The position numbers were made by a program, and so were the translations under genes. The notes under the pieces are model-generated. The model did not search any database. It had not been told where the DNA came from and worked only from the letters and a program-made list of their open reading frames with translations. From Mercenaria mercenaria (lineage: Eukaryota > Mollusca > Bivalvia > Venerida > Veneridae): 64,000 nt of DNA. Of the stretch, positions 24,490 to 35,694 are shown piece by piece (the first letter of the stretch is position 1; the number at the start of each line of letters is the position of its first letter). The stretch is taken from assembly GCF_021730395.1 (NCBI RefSeq), contig NC_069363.1, positions 55,485,001-55,549,000 on the forward strand, written 5' to 3'.

Positions 24490-24790
24490 TGCAGACTTAA
24501 AGATAGTCATTGTGCTTCTTTCCTTAAAATATGTTGATGAGAAGGGAGTCCCAAAGTCTAGGAGCATTGTAAGCAAAGATCCAGTTGCCATAGATCACTT
24601 CCCAGTTTGTACACTTTTGTCATATCCACTTTGGAATGATCATGTAGAGCCTTATAAATATTGGTCAGACTTCTGTACTGTGCTTTGTTTTTCATGGATA
24701 ACCAATAGAGCTCCTTCAATATGGGGGTAATATAACTATGGCTGATGTGTTCTTGACATGTTGCAAGTTTTGTATACAACTTCACGGAAT
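24490..24790 (-). mobile_element. LINE fragment (end of reverse-transcriptase ORF)
   Basis: The minus strand reads SYITPILKELYWLSMKNKAQ then TNIYKALHD. This matches the conserved ITPILKxLHWLPVKxRIxFK..YKALH phrase near the end of many non-LTR retrotransposon ORF2 proteins. Only about 75 codons remain open. Confidence 0.7.
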
Positions 24791-26080
24791 TTCACCAAAC
24801 CTCCTGTGTGATGCATATTATGGTCATTTTCTAATTAAATGATTTTCAGAGTCATGACCCTTGGTTTGTCAAATTTTTGATCTGTGCTACTTCACTGGTT
24901 GGAATTCCACCAATCTTCACAGGAGTTATCACTTATTATTTAGCATGTGAACTTATGCACCAAATGTTCTGTTTAGGATTTCACTAAGCTAGACCAGAGT
25001 TACTGTCCTTGACTTAGTAAAAAATATACAAATGCTTAAAAATGTGTGTTGCATATGTCTTAAAACTACTTCACATAGAGTCATAGAAACATAGAAAGCG
25101 TACATGATTGTGCCACACCTCCCAGGGAAATCTCAGTCACCTTTGCAAAATAAAACAGAAACAGATTTTTTTAATAAGATATTGTAAAAAGTCACTATGT
25201 ACAAATGTGCAAATTAAAAAAAAATATCTTTCTACTGATTTAAGGTAATTTCAAAGAAGGGTTCCCTATGTCGTTTACTTTACTTGAGGACGACAAGGGG
25301 CGTTTTAACTATAAATCGGTTATAGATACACTTATTGACAATCTAATGCATTAAGTTTTGCCTTCACTACGCTGCGCTCCATTTCAGCAAACTTAATTGC
25401 ATTAGAAAGATCTATAACATTTTTATCAGGGCCTCACTAAAACTATATACGTTTATTCTGAAACTAAAAAAGGAGCACTTGTGCAAAGTTATTCCTTTAA
25501 GTGACAAGTAAAAATTGGTTCAAGATGTGGAACAATATCTACAAGTTTATTACCGCTAGAAGATCTGCGTAAACAAAGCAGATTTGCATATCAAACTGAT
25601 ATGTCACGTATGACTTCAGGTAATATTTGTTTCGTGACAAAAGAAGGATCCTTGAATATATACAAATAGATAAATATCTGAACAGTATTCAGTGTGAAGC
25701 TAGAGGTTATAGTGAGAAATAACACAACAAGTCTTTGTCCTCTATTGTTAAATGAACTTTAATTTGATTCGATCAAGTACAAAATAAATTTATGCATTTC
25801 TCACTCCAGGCAAACTTCAACCTTGAACATTTAAATAAACAATTTGCACATGATGTACAGTATATCCTTTATTTAACTTTTCATAAGTGAAAAGGCTTTT
25901 GAACACCAATAGTCGTGCCATGCCGTCCTCCGATAGCTCTTTTCTAATCTATTTATAATGCAAAGCTTATGAAGCATTCGACATTTGATTACTAACAAGG
26001 AACCTATGGTCACATTACATTTAGAATACAAGCTTGTGTCAGCTACATTAAATATGAATAAATACAAGAAGATGATTTGA
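24791..26080. other. Intergenic, including 3' flank shared by the CTR duplication
   Basis: No gene seen. A small inverted repeat at about 25349-25406 (CTAATGCATTAAGTTT and AAACTTAATTGCATTAG) surrounds a GC-richer loop. From about 25560 the sequence aligns by eye with 48800-49110, so it belongs to the segmental duplication carrying the copper transporter genes. Confidence 0.5.
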
Positions 26081-26219
26081 GGCGTGCCATGAGAAAACCA
26101 ACATAGTGGGTTTGCGCGCAGTCTGATCAGGATCCATGCTGTTCGCTAACAGTTTCTCCAATTCCAATAGGCATTAAAAGCGAACAGCATGGATCCTTGG
26201 TTTTCTCATGGCGCGGCTC
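26081..26219. mobile_element. Foldback MITE (GCCATGAGAAAACCAACATA family), short copy
   Basis: Ends GTGCCATGAGAAAACCAAC and TTGGTTTTCTCATGGCGC are inverted repeats, with GGATCCATGCTGTTCGCT and AGCGAACAGCATGGATCC inside. Shorter than the copies at 50523 and 57284. Confidence 0.8.
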
Positions 26220-26639
26220 ATTTAGTTTCCTTACTATTAAAATTTCAACGCACTTTTATGGTAAGGGCGTATTGTACCTTTCGCTTATTTATGCTATGTA
26301 AATAATTTGTACTGTTTATATTTAAACATCTGTAGGGTTTGAAAACAAAAAATATCAATTAAATATCAAAGACTGATTGCAGCAAATGGCCAATTAAATG
26401 AAATGTCATCTCTTGCAGAATGACATGAAAAAAAGATAATATTTTGTCAATTTTATGCAAAGAGCTATAAAAATAAACGAGCTCACGCGAGATTACAGCC
26501 AGTTGCCATTCTGTGTACTTTATACTTCTTTGTTTTATGTTAACAGAATTTTGCATTAGTTTCTGCGAACGGCTTCAGCATTTAAGAAAATGTCGCTCAT
26601 GGTTAAGAAAGAAATTATTTGAACTTGCTGATTACTTAA

Positions 26640-26828
26640 ACTTTACCCTGCTAAATTTCTAATATGGATTGATCCGTCATTCAATGGGTAGTACCACTTG
26701 TTTATCAAAGGGGTGTTCTCTGAAAATTTACTAACTGAATAGCGAACAGTGCAGACCATGTCTGCTGATCATGGTTTGCATTGGTCGCAATGGCGGAATC
26801 ACTTGCCACCAGCAGGCTAAATGTTAAT
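26640..26828. mobile_element. TTAACCCTTA-family MITE
   Basis: Ends ACTTTACCCTGCTAAATTTC and ACCAGCAGGCTAAATGTTAA. Inside are AAAGGGGTGTTCTCTG and GCGAACAGTGCAGACCATG. Downstream of the first copper transporter gene. Confidence 0.7.
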
Positions 26829-27272
26829 GGACAATACCATCTTTACATGATATTTAACTAACATGCAAAGCATGAAAACATAAGTAGAACATAAAACCAT
26901 AGGTCATTATGTGTCCGTCCTAAATTTCATTACATCCAGGTTATATTGAATAAGTCTTAAATCTGGAAGAAAATAAAAAAGCCAGTTCCATGTCTCCTAC
27001 GTATAGTCTTTTCAGTACCCAATTCCGACTTCAACTTCTGGATACTGAGTAGGCGTCAAGTTGGTTTGTCTGGTTCACAAAAAGAAAACTGGAAAAATAC
27101 GCTTTATCTCACGCTGAAGTAGAGGGATACAGACAGTGGGAGTTACTGTCACAATTTATGAGCACTGCCACAGCACATACATGAACAAAATATTGTAGCT
27201 GATGACTTAGTTTATATTTTGAAAGAAAATCACTTGATAACGATCCAGCCGCTCTCAATGTAGATAAAACAA

Positions 27273-29850
27273 TCAACTGTCCTCCACGTTCAGTTCTTCA
27301 ATACCACAGTCATTACACGCAGCTGGCTGTTTTTCCAGGGGCATTAACTCTTGGGATGGTGAATTTGGATCCATATTTTTATTTGTGTTATTTATAACAG
27401 TCTCGCAGTCTCCGGCACAGACAGGAACTGGCTTGAACTCTTTATGCCAGGCTAGGAGGAAGTAGCCTAGTGCTATACCCAGTATGGTGACGACAAAAAC
27501 CCACACACTGTACGTCATTACAATGAGCATGAGGAGATAACTCACTAAGAACTCTGTCACGTATAAAACAGTCTGCAACAGGTGCTCTTTGCTCTTTATT
27601 GAGTGACTACAATAGAAAAAACTATGATGAATGGACATGAATTTGTTTGTTACTATTGGTGGAGATAAATATTATGCTGAAGCACTTGAGATCTGTCTTT
27701 GATTTTCAATAAACCCGATTTGGGTACAAAATAAGCTCCTGTTAGGCAGTTGAGAGATTTTAACTGAACTGTAAGATACCGAATTATTACGTACTCGTTT
27801 TCACTCTCAGTTAAGTTACAATGGAACCGGAAACGTCAATATTTTTCCATGTTGACGTCTGAATTTCATATCGGGTGCTTGACGTCGTTAAAAAAAAGAT
27901 TATAAGCGTCGCATCGAGGAATGTGCACTCGTTCTTTAGATGAATATTAGTCTGCTCCAAAAGTTGCGCAATATTTCAGCTGTAGAACTCGTGTTTAATT
28001 CACGATACAAAGCTAATAAGCAATAATTATTGATACTATTTACTTACATTCTTCCTCCATAATGAACATGTAAATATTGTCTTAACCATTTTGTACCCTG
28101 GTAGCCTATTGCCAGAACAAACGTGCACAAACACGCCAGGAATATACCTGAAATTTATACATATCAAGTCTTGGCCTTTTCTTTACTCACAACTACAGCA
28201 AGCTTGGTTATAATGTTAAAGAAAGTGTTTTTTTTTTTGTGTTGGGTCGCACCGACACAATTATAGGTCAGATGGCGACTTTTCAGCTTTGATGGTGGAG
28301 GAAGACCCCAGGTGCCCCTCCATGTATTATTTCATCACGAGCTGGGTAGAACCAACGACCTTCCGTAAGCTAGCCGGATGGCGTCCTCACATGAAGAATT
28401 CAACGCCCCGAGTAAAGGCTCGAACCCACATCGGTGAGGGGCAAGTGATTCTAAGCAGCGACCTTAACCGCTCGGCCACGGAGGCCCCCAAGGAAAGTTA
28501 AATGCAAATACATGTATATGGTGTTTCTTGCGAAATCTAAATCCCCATCTTTGTAAGATAAAAGTGTAAAGTATATACTTCACCATCTCACAAGTGTATT
28601 TTATGATAATTTAATAGATGCATGAGCGGCTAATGCAACATTCCTTGTCAACAAGGATATGCAGCTTGAATATATTAACAAATGATAGTTTATATCTTTA
28701 AATGAGCCACATCATAGTGCGGCTCAATTATACACTATAAAGGTGAACTAATGCATAAAATTTGCTTGCCATTTAGTATAATCATAAAGCATTGTACCGA
28801 ATAAGCAAAAAAATACACGTCAACAAGTTGAAGCTGTTTATTTGTTTACACTATTAAATTTTAACTTTCTCGTTTTTGTTGAAAAGTACAAGTTTTTGTC
28901 ACGAGCGCTCATGATAAGCTATATTAATAAAATTTTTGCTTTCATTAATTTACATTTAAACGTCTGTTTTAGTTGATAAAAAACTATAATTTAGCATGTA
29001 CATGTACCAAAAATTGTTATCTGCACACTCCTATAATTTATGTTGTGCCCTACAATATCAGTTAATAAACAGAATAGCAGAAAAACAGGCGTTACTTTTT
29101 ATAAATTGTCTTATTTAACAAATTCATGTCCGTTGACAACAAACATTTTGTACATAAGAAGCATAATTCCGTTGTATTTGCAGTATGTTTTGCTCTATTT
29201 CAAAGACTACTGAACGCTCTATGTTGCTAAAAAATAAAACAGGAAAAGTTAAGTGTGTGTTCAAGTGTCCCACAGTCGTGGGGCATAAAGTTTAATACAT
29301 AAACTTTACTATTTTCTGTTTCTTATGTTTCAAACTGCAATATTTACTTACTTCCTTTTGTATCTAACACCCAATTCTCAAACAATACTGTTGCATTCAA
29401 CTTAGTATGGAAAAATGCTTGGTGGTCCTGAAAATAAATACGATATACATTGTATATTACAAAATATTATCTTATACTTCATACATCTCATATATTTTTT
29501 CTTTTTATTTTCAATCCTTACAAACTTAATAATATGTGACTTTATTGATGTTAAGCAACTTTTTTTATTTATTTTTTTCGTTTTTCATATGTTTTAATGT
29601 TTAATTAGAGAAATTTCAATTTAGTGATAATGAATCACAATCAGTAAATTAATGGTAATAATTATAATCAATTAATGCATTAAAATTAACATACATGTGA
29701 ACCGTGTAGAGAATGATGGTCATGTGACTGCTCGTTTGTCACGTGGTACACGTGCTGATCTCCCTGATGATCCACGTGATTCTGATGGCCTATATGATGT
29801 TCATGTCCATCGTGCGTATGGTCCAAATGGGTGTGTGATGAATGATCCAT
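27273..29850 (-). CDS. High-affinity copper transporter, CTR/SLC31 family, copy 1
   Basis: Predicted plasma-membrane Cu(I) importer acting as a trimer, 221 residues. Exons on the minus strand in order: 29695-29850, 29352-29427, 28048-28147, 27273-27606 (stop TGA), with matching splice phases. The extracellular N-terminus is His-rich (18 His in 52 residues, starting MDHSSHTHLD) instead of Met-rich. TM1 lies around 78-95 (IFLACLCTFVLAIGYQG). TM2 holds the selectivity MxxxM motif (M137, M141 in LMLIVMTY). TM3 has GxxxG (G154, G158 in GIALGYFLLAW). The human C-terminal HCH is absent. A longer tail carries CAGDC and CNDC, possible copper-handling cysteines. An NAT sequon lies in exon 2. Paralogue of 50825-56246. 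SLC31A1 versus SLC31A2 cannot be settled here. Confidence 0.93.
28237..28489 (-). mobile_element. tRNA-derived SINE (family 1), near full length
   Basis: On the minus strand: GGGGCCTCCGTGGCCGAGCG, GTTAAGGTCGCTGC, box B GTGGGTTCGAGCC, GGGGCGTTGAATTCTTCATG, TTACGGAAGGTCG, GGGGCACCTGGGGTCTTCCT, ending TGTCGGTGCGACCCAACAC. The most intact copy in the window. It sits in the second intron of copper transporter copy 1, in the same orientation, and is absent from copy 2. Confidence 0.9.
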
Positions 29851-30130
29851 AATCAATATAATATAAATCTTTGTCTGTGAGTTTCACCAAATCACATCTA
29901 GTGAAATAGTGTCAGAACTGTAACATTACAAAGAATCTATTGCCGTACTTCACATCCGACACTCACTGAAACTGCAGAAACGTTAACAGAATGAAAATTA
30001 AGTCAATACAATATTTTCTGGTAACACCGTAATGCTTAATACTGGCTAAATCAGGCAAATGCAGTATATATCATATAAATTTGACTTTGATTTGGTCGAC
30101 TGATCTTATAATGTATCAACCTTCACAGGC
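29851..30130. promoter_or_regulatory. Presumed 5' UTR and promoter zone of copper transporter copy 1
   Basis: Only about 280 bases separate the start codon from the inverted repeat at 30131. No clear TATA box or confident metal-response element is visible, and an upstream untranslated exon cannot be excluded. Assigned by position only. Confidence 0.3.
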
Positions 30131-30666
30131 TCATAGGCATTCGGCACATTTGTTTGGTCAATAATGATGCTACATATGATAATAAAACATCAATAGCCAG
30201 TCCAGGACCCAGAAATAAATACAGCACCCATTTAAGTTACTGCACGTGGTTGAATTTCATTTTTAGAAGCTTTTGAATGGCTGTTTAGTCGTGACATTCG
30301 AATCGTCACGATCGTTTTCGACTGACGTAATGGTCAAACTTTGTCAATGTTTAAAAACTCATTTCTCAGAAACAAACCGTGACATTTAAATGATCTACCC
30401 GGAAACTGAAAGATACATGCAATGGGTGTTATTGGCATGTGGACATTTGGTCTTATCCTTTTTGACTGAAAAAAATGACAGAGCTTGAAACGAAGGTCGA
30501 TCGCCGTGAAATGCAGCATATTACTGCCGAATTATATATCTTTGATTCAAATAAAATATAGTAAATGAGTGCTGGATTTATTTTTGGGTCCCGGCCTGTC
30601 TATTGTTGTTTTTTTTTATCATGTATAGCACCATTATTGACCAAACAAATGTGCCGATTAACACCC
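30131..30666. repeat. Inverted repeat carrying a LINE piece in both arms
   Basis: Arms of about 110 bp: 30131-30241 and 30559-30666. Matching text includes GGCACATTTGTTTGGTCAAT and CAGCACCCATT with their complements. The right arm continues into the LINE reading frame at 30620, so the left arm is a short reversed copy of that LINE piece. The middle (~320 bp) is unlike either arm. Confidence 0.75.
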
Positions 30667-30960
30667 TAAACTGGCAAACTTTAGAACAACGGCGCATACA
30701 ACCTTCTCTCATCTATTTTTACAAAATCCGAACGAATCATGTATGCGTCGACCATAACCATCTAACTCCGACCAGAAACCTGAACTACCTAATTCCACAG
30801 TCCCGTACTCAATACCACATGAACTCCTTCTTCCCCCGTACAATCAGACTATGGAATGGCCTTCCTCAATATGTATAGTCCAGCCCCAGCTTCAACATAT
30901 TTGCTGAGCAGCTGGCTACTGTACATCTGCAGTAACTTCCTTCACTATGTTTTTAATTTA
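30620..30960 (+). mobile_element. LINE fragment (end of reverse-transcriptase ORF)
   Basis: The frame 30603-30878 encodes NTLNWQTLEQRRIQPSLIYF, YKIRTNHV and, near its end, SFFPRTIRLWNGLPQYV. This is the well-known C-terminal phrase of CR1/Jockey-like LINE ORF2 (TLxxRRxxxRLxxFYKI..YFPRTIxxWNxLP). The rest of the LINE is missing. Confidence 0.8.
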
Positions 30961-31200
30961 GCACCTGTAATAATTTTTATTCTTTGCACCTAATGAGTTT
31001 TCTCATTTTTAACACTGCCCAGACAAGCGCCTTCCAGTCATAATCGTTAATGATTGTTGGAAGAATCATGTAGATGTAGATGAATGCCTATGCACAGGCG
31101 GACATGAAAACAGATTTTCCTCGTGAAAGATCTATGTAAGTCGCATGAAATCGATGCTCATAAAGCAAAAGCTAGGAAATTCGCCTCACTGTTTATATCA

Positions 31201-32391
31201 CAGGCAATCGGCGTGTGACTATGACCCTTATGAATGATGACCCCCACCCTTTTCTCTACAACCCAATCCCCAACTAATAAGAAAAACACATTTCAAAAAA
31301 AAAAAAAAAAAAAAATGCTATTATAATAAAAATAAAGTATGGTACTTTACGGCAAATCTAAGGACAAATGGAATGGCCTCGTAACGATTCACTGCGTACA
31401 CAATTTTTGGTCGATTTTTGAAAATCTGGTCTAATCACGCATAAACATAAATCTTAACGGTAAACATGCACTTTGGTCTGAAGGACGCATCATTTTGATG
31501 CAGCGAGACCTATCTTGACAAAATCATCTGTACACGAAGTGGACCTAACCGTATTTCTGTTGCGCAATAGACAAGTCAATGGCAAGCCACCTATTCCTTC
31601 GTTATTTCCAAGCACAATCGTGGCCAGACTTTAAGAAACATAAATAATTAGTCGCTTACCTATATTACTCGTCAGTTTCCGTCAATAACGATGCATCCAG
31701 CGCTGGGAAATTTCTCTCAAAACATCGCTGCCATGTTTACGGCGACCGGAACTGGTTTTTACTACGTAGCCTTTTTGCGATTGGTCGATTCTGGAGGTGT
31801 GTTCTCCACGTGAGCTGGTTTAAACATGGCAGCTGATGTTTTGAGAGAAATACAGCGTTGGGAAATTGACTGGATGCATCGTTAATGACGGAAACTGGAC
31901 GAAGTAATTATAGGTAAGCGACTAATTATTTATGTTTCTAAAGGCTGGCCACGATTGTGCTTGGAAATAACGAAGGGAATAGGTGGCTGCCATTGACTTG
32001 TCTATTGGCCCGAGAAATATACGGGTTAGGTCACATCGTGTACGAGATGATTTTGTCAAAGAATAGCGTCTCGCTGCATCAAAATGATGCAGCCTTGAGA
32101 CCAAAGTGCATGTTTACCGTTAAGATTTATGCTTTATGCGTTGATTAAGACCAGATTTTCAAAAATCGACCGAAAACTGTGTACGCAGTGAGATCGTTTA
32201 CTGAGGCCATTCCATTTTTTCCTTAATGTTTGGCCATAAAGTACCATACCTTTATTTTTTTTATATATAGCATTTTTTTTTTTTTTTTTGGAAATGTGTT
32301 TTTCTGTTATTATGTTGGGGATCTGGGTTGTAGAGAACAGGGTGGGGGGTCCATCATTCATAAAGGGTCAAAGTCGCACGCCGATTGCCTG
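31201..32391. repeat. 1.2-kb palindrome (arms ~540 and ~570 bp)
   Basis: Left arm 31201-31740 is the reverse complement of right arm 31820-32391, with scattered small differences. Matches run from the outer ends (CAGGCAATCGGCGTG against CACGCCGATTGCCTG), through GCACTTTGGTCT and GATGCATC, to the inner AAACATGGCAGC on each strand. The 79-bp spacer holds ATTGG (reverse CCAAT) near 31780. Two poly-A/poly-T runs sit at 31293-31315 and 32274-32290. Confidence 0.88.
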
Positions 32392-33215
32392 TGTTTATAT
32401 CAGCTAGGAAATTTTATTTCTGGGTGAATGCACGTAAACGAATTCAGAATGAATTATATTTTAATTTCCTTATATATTTCCCGCTTACTAGGGACAGTAA
32501 TAGCAGCCAGGTCACAGATGTAATTACAATACACTATTATGCTAGTGTCATTGTGAGAAACCTAAGTCAGCTGAGAGACGGACGTACGGACAAACGGAAA
32601 GTCTCCACTGGATTACTACTGGGCAAATATTAAAGCGTTCTGATTTCTAAAATATGTAAACTATAAACACTTAATAATACGTGCCTTCTGAAACACATGT
32701 GTTCCTATATCTAAAAAGCAATTATCGTCTGCACATGTGTTCCTATCAAAAAAGAAAGCAATTAGATTTCTATCTTAACGATAAGAAAATAGGATCACTG
32801 TAAAATATGTTCTGACATAGTATGAATCATCAAGAAATACAACATAAGTAAGTAATGTAAATATTTACTTACTTTCTAGTTTCTAATAACTATTCCTTCC
32901 ATATGCGATGACGTATTTCAAAGATGTGCGTCAGATTTATTGATTTCAGATAATATGTTTTCTCCTATACTGAGCTACGGTACATCACCATGATCACAGG
33001 CAGTCTAGACAAAAGTGCACTGTTCAGTTACGCTAGGAATAAAGTTTCAGTGAAAAGTTTCGAGTTTCAAATTGAGTGAGGAAGCCTTGACCTTAGTCTG
33101 GCTACAGACTAGATAATCTTTTTTAACTGTTTTTCAGTCATTACTCATATATTCTGTCTAGTCTTTCTTGGCTCTGATTATCCAATGTTTTGAGAAAAAT
33201 AGGGACATAATTATA

Positions 33216-34505
33216 GAACAGAACAGAACAGAACAGAACATATATTTTGTTTATGACTTGTACGTACATACATTGTCATTAGATAAAGAAAATATAATAC
33301 ACACATAGTCACGTATTTCTAATTAACAATAACATTTTTTTTGACATAGATATCGTTCTAGGTAAATCATTTTTAAATAAATGTGGTAACAGCTAATTCA
33401 GGGATAACTTATCACAAAAGCTCAAACCTGCATAATTTCATATCCGACTATTATGAGGATGAACTGCTATACACTTTTTCGTTTCTTATTGTTAATGCTT
33501 CCTTAACATATCTGGCTAATCTAATAAGCATGGTCTTATTTTCTGATTTAAGCAATTCTATAAATTTTAACATTGACGGTCGGTTGAAGAAGTACTTTTT
33601 AATATATTGTTTTCTTATTTGTCAGTTACAAGGGCAAATCAATATGAAACGGTATTCGTCCTCGATATCACGTAAATTAGAACAGTCACAGTAACGTTCA
33701 TTTCTTGGTGTTCTGTTTCTATCATATCTACCTGTATGTATTTTAAGAGAATGGGCAGACAGACAAATTCGTGATAAAAAAATTCTTAAAATATTTGGTA
33801 GTACGTCAAGGTACCTTTCATGAGAGAAATCATTTTTACAACGTTCATATAGTTTCTAAAACGGTATTATTTTGTATTGAATTATGCCAGTCTTGCAAAT
33901 AATCGTCAAAAACCGTCTGCTTAAATATTTTAGGAAATACATTAAAGTCTACAGATTCAGGATTTGAAAAAAACGTCTGCAAAACCATATATACTAAGTA
34001 ACCTTTTAACATTAGCAGTCCAATTATTATAACCTTTGTTACAATCATTTAAACTTTGTTCATAAACCTTTTTCAAAATAATATTATCTGTGTACAATAA
34101 TTTACACCAGTATTTTATAATCCTAACATATGTTACATTATATAAAGGATAACGCTGCAATTCACCATAAACACCTGTGCTGCTGGTACCTGTTCTAACA
34201 TTTAATATCCTTTTACAAAACTTCAAATGAATACGTTCAATTTCCTCCGACTTTGAATATCCCCAGACTTCGCATGCATATCTTAATATGGAACCAACAA
34301 AGGAATTAAATAGTTGACATTGTAGTTTTGGCTTTAATTAAATTAAACTTTTTCCAGTTACACATTAATACATTCAGTACTTTAAGTGCTTTTCCGCTTA
34401 GGTGTTCCTGGTTCATTGCAAAATTACCAGTATAATTAAACACAGGACCTAAATAATTAAAGTTATCTACTATTTCTATCATAAACCCACTTTTCATTAT
34501 ACAAA
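33216..34505 (-). mobile_element. 5'-truncated LINE with microsatellite tail
   Basis: On the minus strand the frames read VDNFNYLGPVFNYTGNF, LSGKALKVLNVLMCNWKKFN, KFCKRILNVRTGTSSTGVYG, YVRIIKYWCKLLYTDNIILK, and further on a Cys/His segment ERYCDC..DIEDEYRFILICPC. This is the C-terminal part of a non-LTR reverse transcriptase ORF with its Cys-rich tail motif. The 3' end is a TGTTC repeat (plus strand GAACA x5, 33216-33240). The 5' end is cut near 34505. The frame is broken in several places, so this is an old copy. Confidence 0.82.
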
Positions 34506-34915
34506 ATTTGAATAGCCTTTAGCCTAGGAGTTATCTCCTGTGAACAAAACATAGGGTCTGAACACAGACTACCTTGACCTTGAAATTATGACGTGCGAAA
34601 TGTCTTCGATTAGCTAGCTGATGTAGAACTGCCATTTTTGCAGGGATCTATGTAAAATAGAAATACTATAGTAAAAACCCGGTACGGATGACGCGAACTT
34701 AAGCTTTCCCCCCCCCCCCCCATTTTACGCTTGCTGCTATTACTTGCTGAAAATTTCAACAGCGGTCTGAAAATGGTCAAATTGATCTATTTTTGGGTGA
34801 TCAGATTTCGATACCTGGGGACAAAGAGCTATATAAAAATAAAGTTATACTTCGATCTTTGCTGGAGAACACAAAATTCAGGGCAAAGTGAAAACTTGAT
34901 GGTCGCTGATCCTGC
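34506..34915. other. Spacer with poly-C tract
   Basis: Holds AGGAGTTATCTCCTGTGAAC (complement of text near 55150), a run of 14 C at 34709-34722, and no gene that I can see. It ends where the first satellite array begins. Confidence 0.4.
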
Positions 34916-35235
34916 TGTGTCATAACCGTTTACTTTTTCACCAAATTTGAACTGAATCTGGATGGATGGATGGATGGATGGATGGATGACCGTTTCTATT
35001 TCGTCTGACTTCCGTTACCTCAGGTTAGATTTTAGACCCGGCCGTCTACATGGAGCTAGGAAAATTGATTCAAGTATTTATTTATTTTACACAATAATTA
35101 CTCGTACACAGGAATCTTTAGTCCTATAAACACTATAAATAACCAGTTGAATATAAATGCCTTTAGAGTAGATCTACCTACTTAGTTTAAAGAACGTACC
35201 CGGGCCATATACGAAACTGGCCCTGCCACTTTAAG

Positions 35236-35694
35236 TTAGAGACCACCAATTGTTTTCCCATAGACTTACATTGTAACATTATGGCGTGTACGGCCTTCCA
35301 TACATCGAAACATGTATATCTAAATTCAAGTTTTTCAAGAACTATCTTAGTTCTACCAAAATATCGGACGAAAAACATATGAATAGTGATACTTTATTTA
35401 AGTAATTTTCGTGTGAATGAGATGACCCCCTGTTTACATCATTGACATGGCGGGAGAAATTCGTTTGATAAAACTTTTTTTCAATACACATAAAATGTAG
35501 CAAATTTTGTCAGAATGTATAATAAAATACTGTAAATGCAGTGAAAAAATATCAATTTTGAAAAAATCATCACTTCCTGGGTTTGTTTACATGACTGACC
35601 AATCAGAACGCACAGATGTTACCTTATTCCCAGGTATACATTTACCTCTTTCCCAGTAAGTTCCCTGTACTTTTTTGAATTGGTGGTCTCTGAC
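35236..35694. mobile_element. 459-bp hAT-like MITE inserted in array 1
   Basis: Inverted ends TTAGAGACCACCAATTG and AATTGGTGGTCTCTGAC. The array unit is interrupted between CTGCCACTTTAA and CTTTAATACACAG, so about six target bases are repeated. Exactly the same length as the copy at 46948-47406. Confidence 0.85.
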
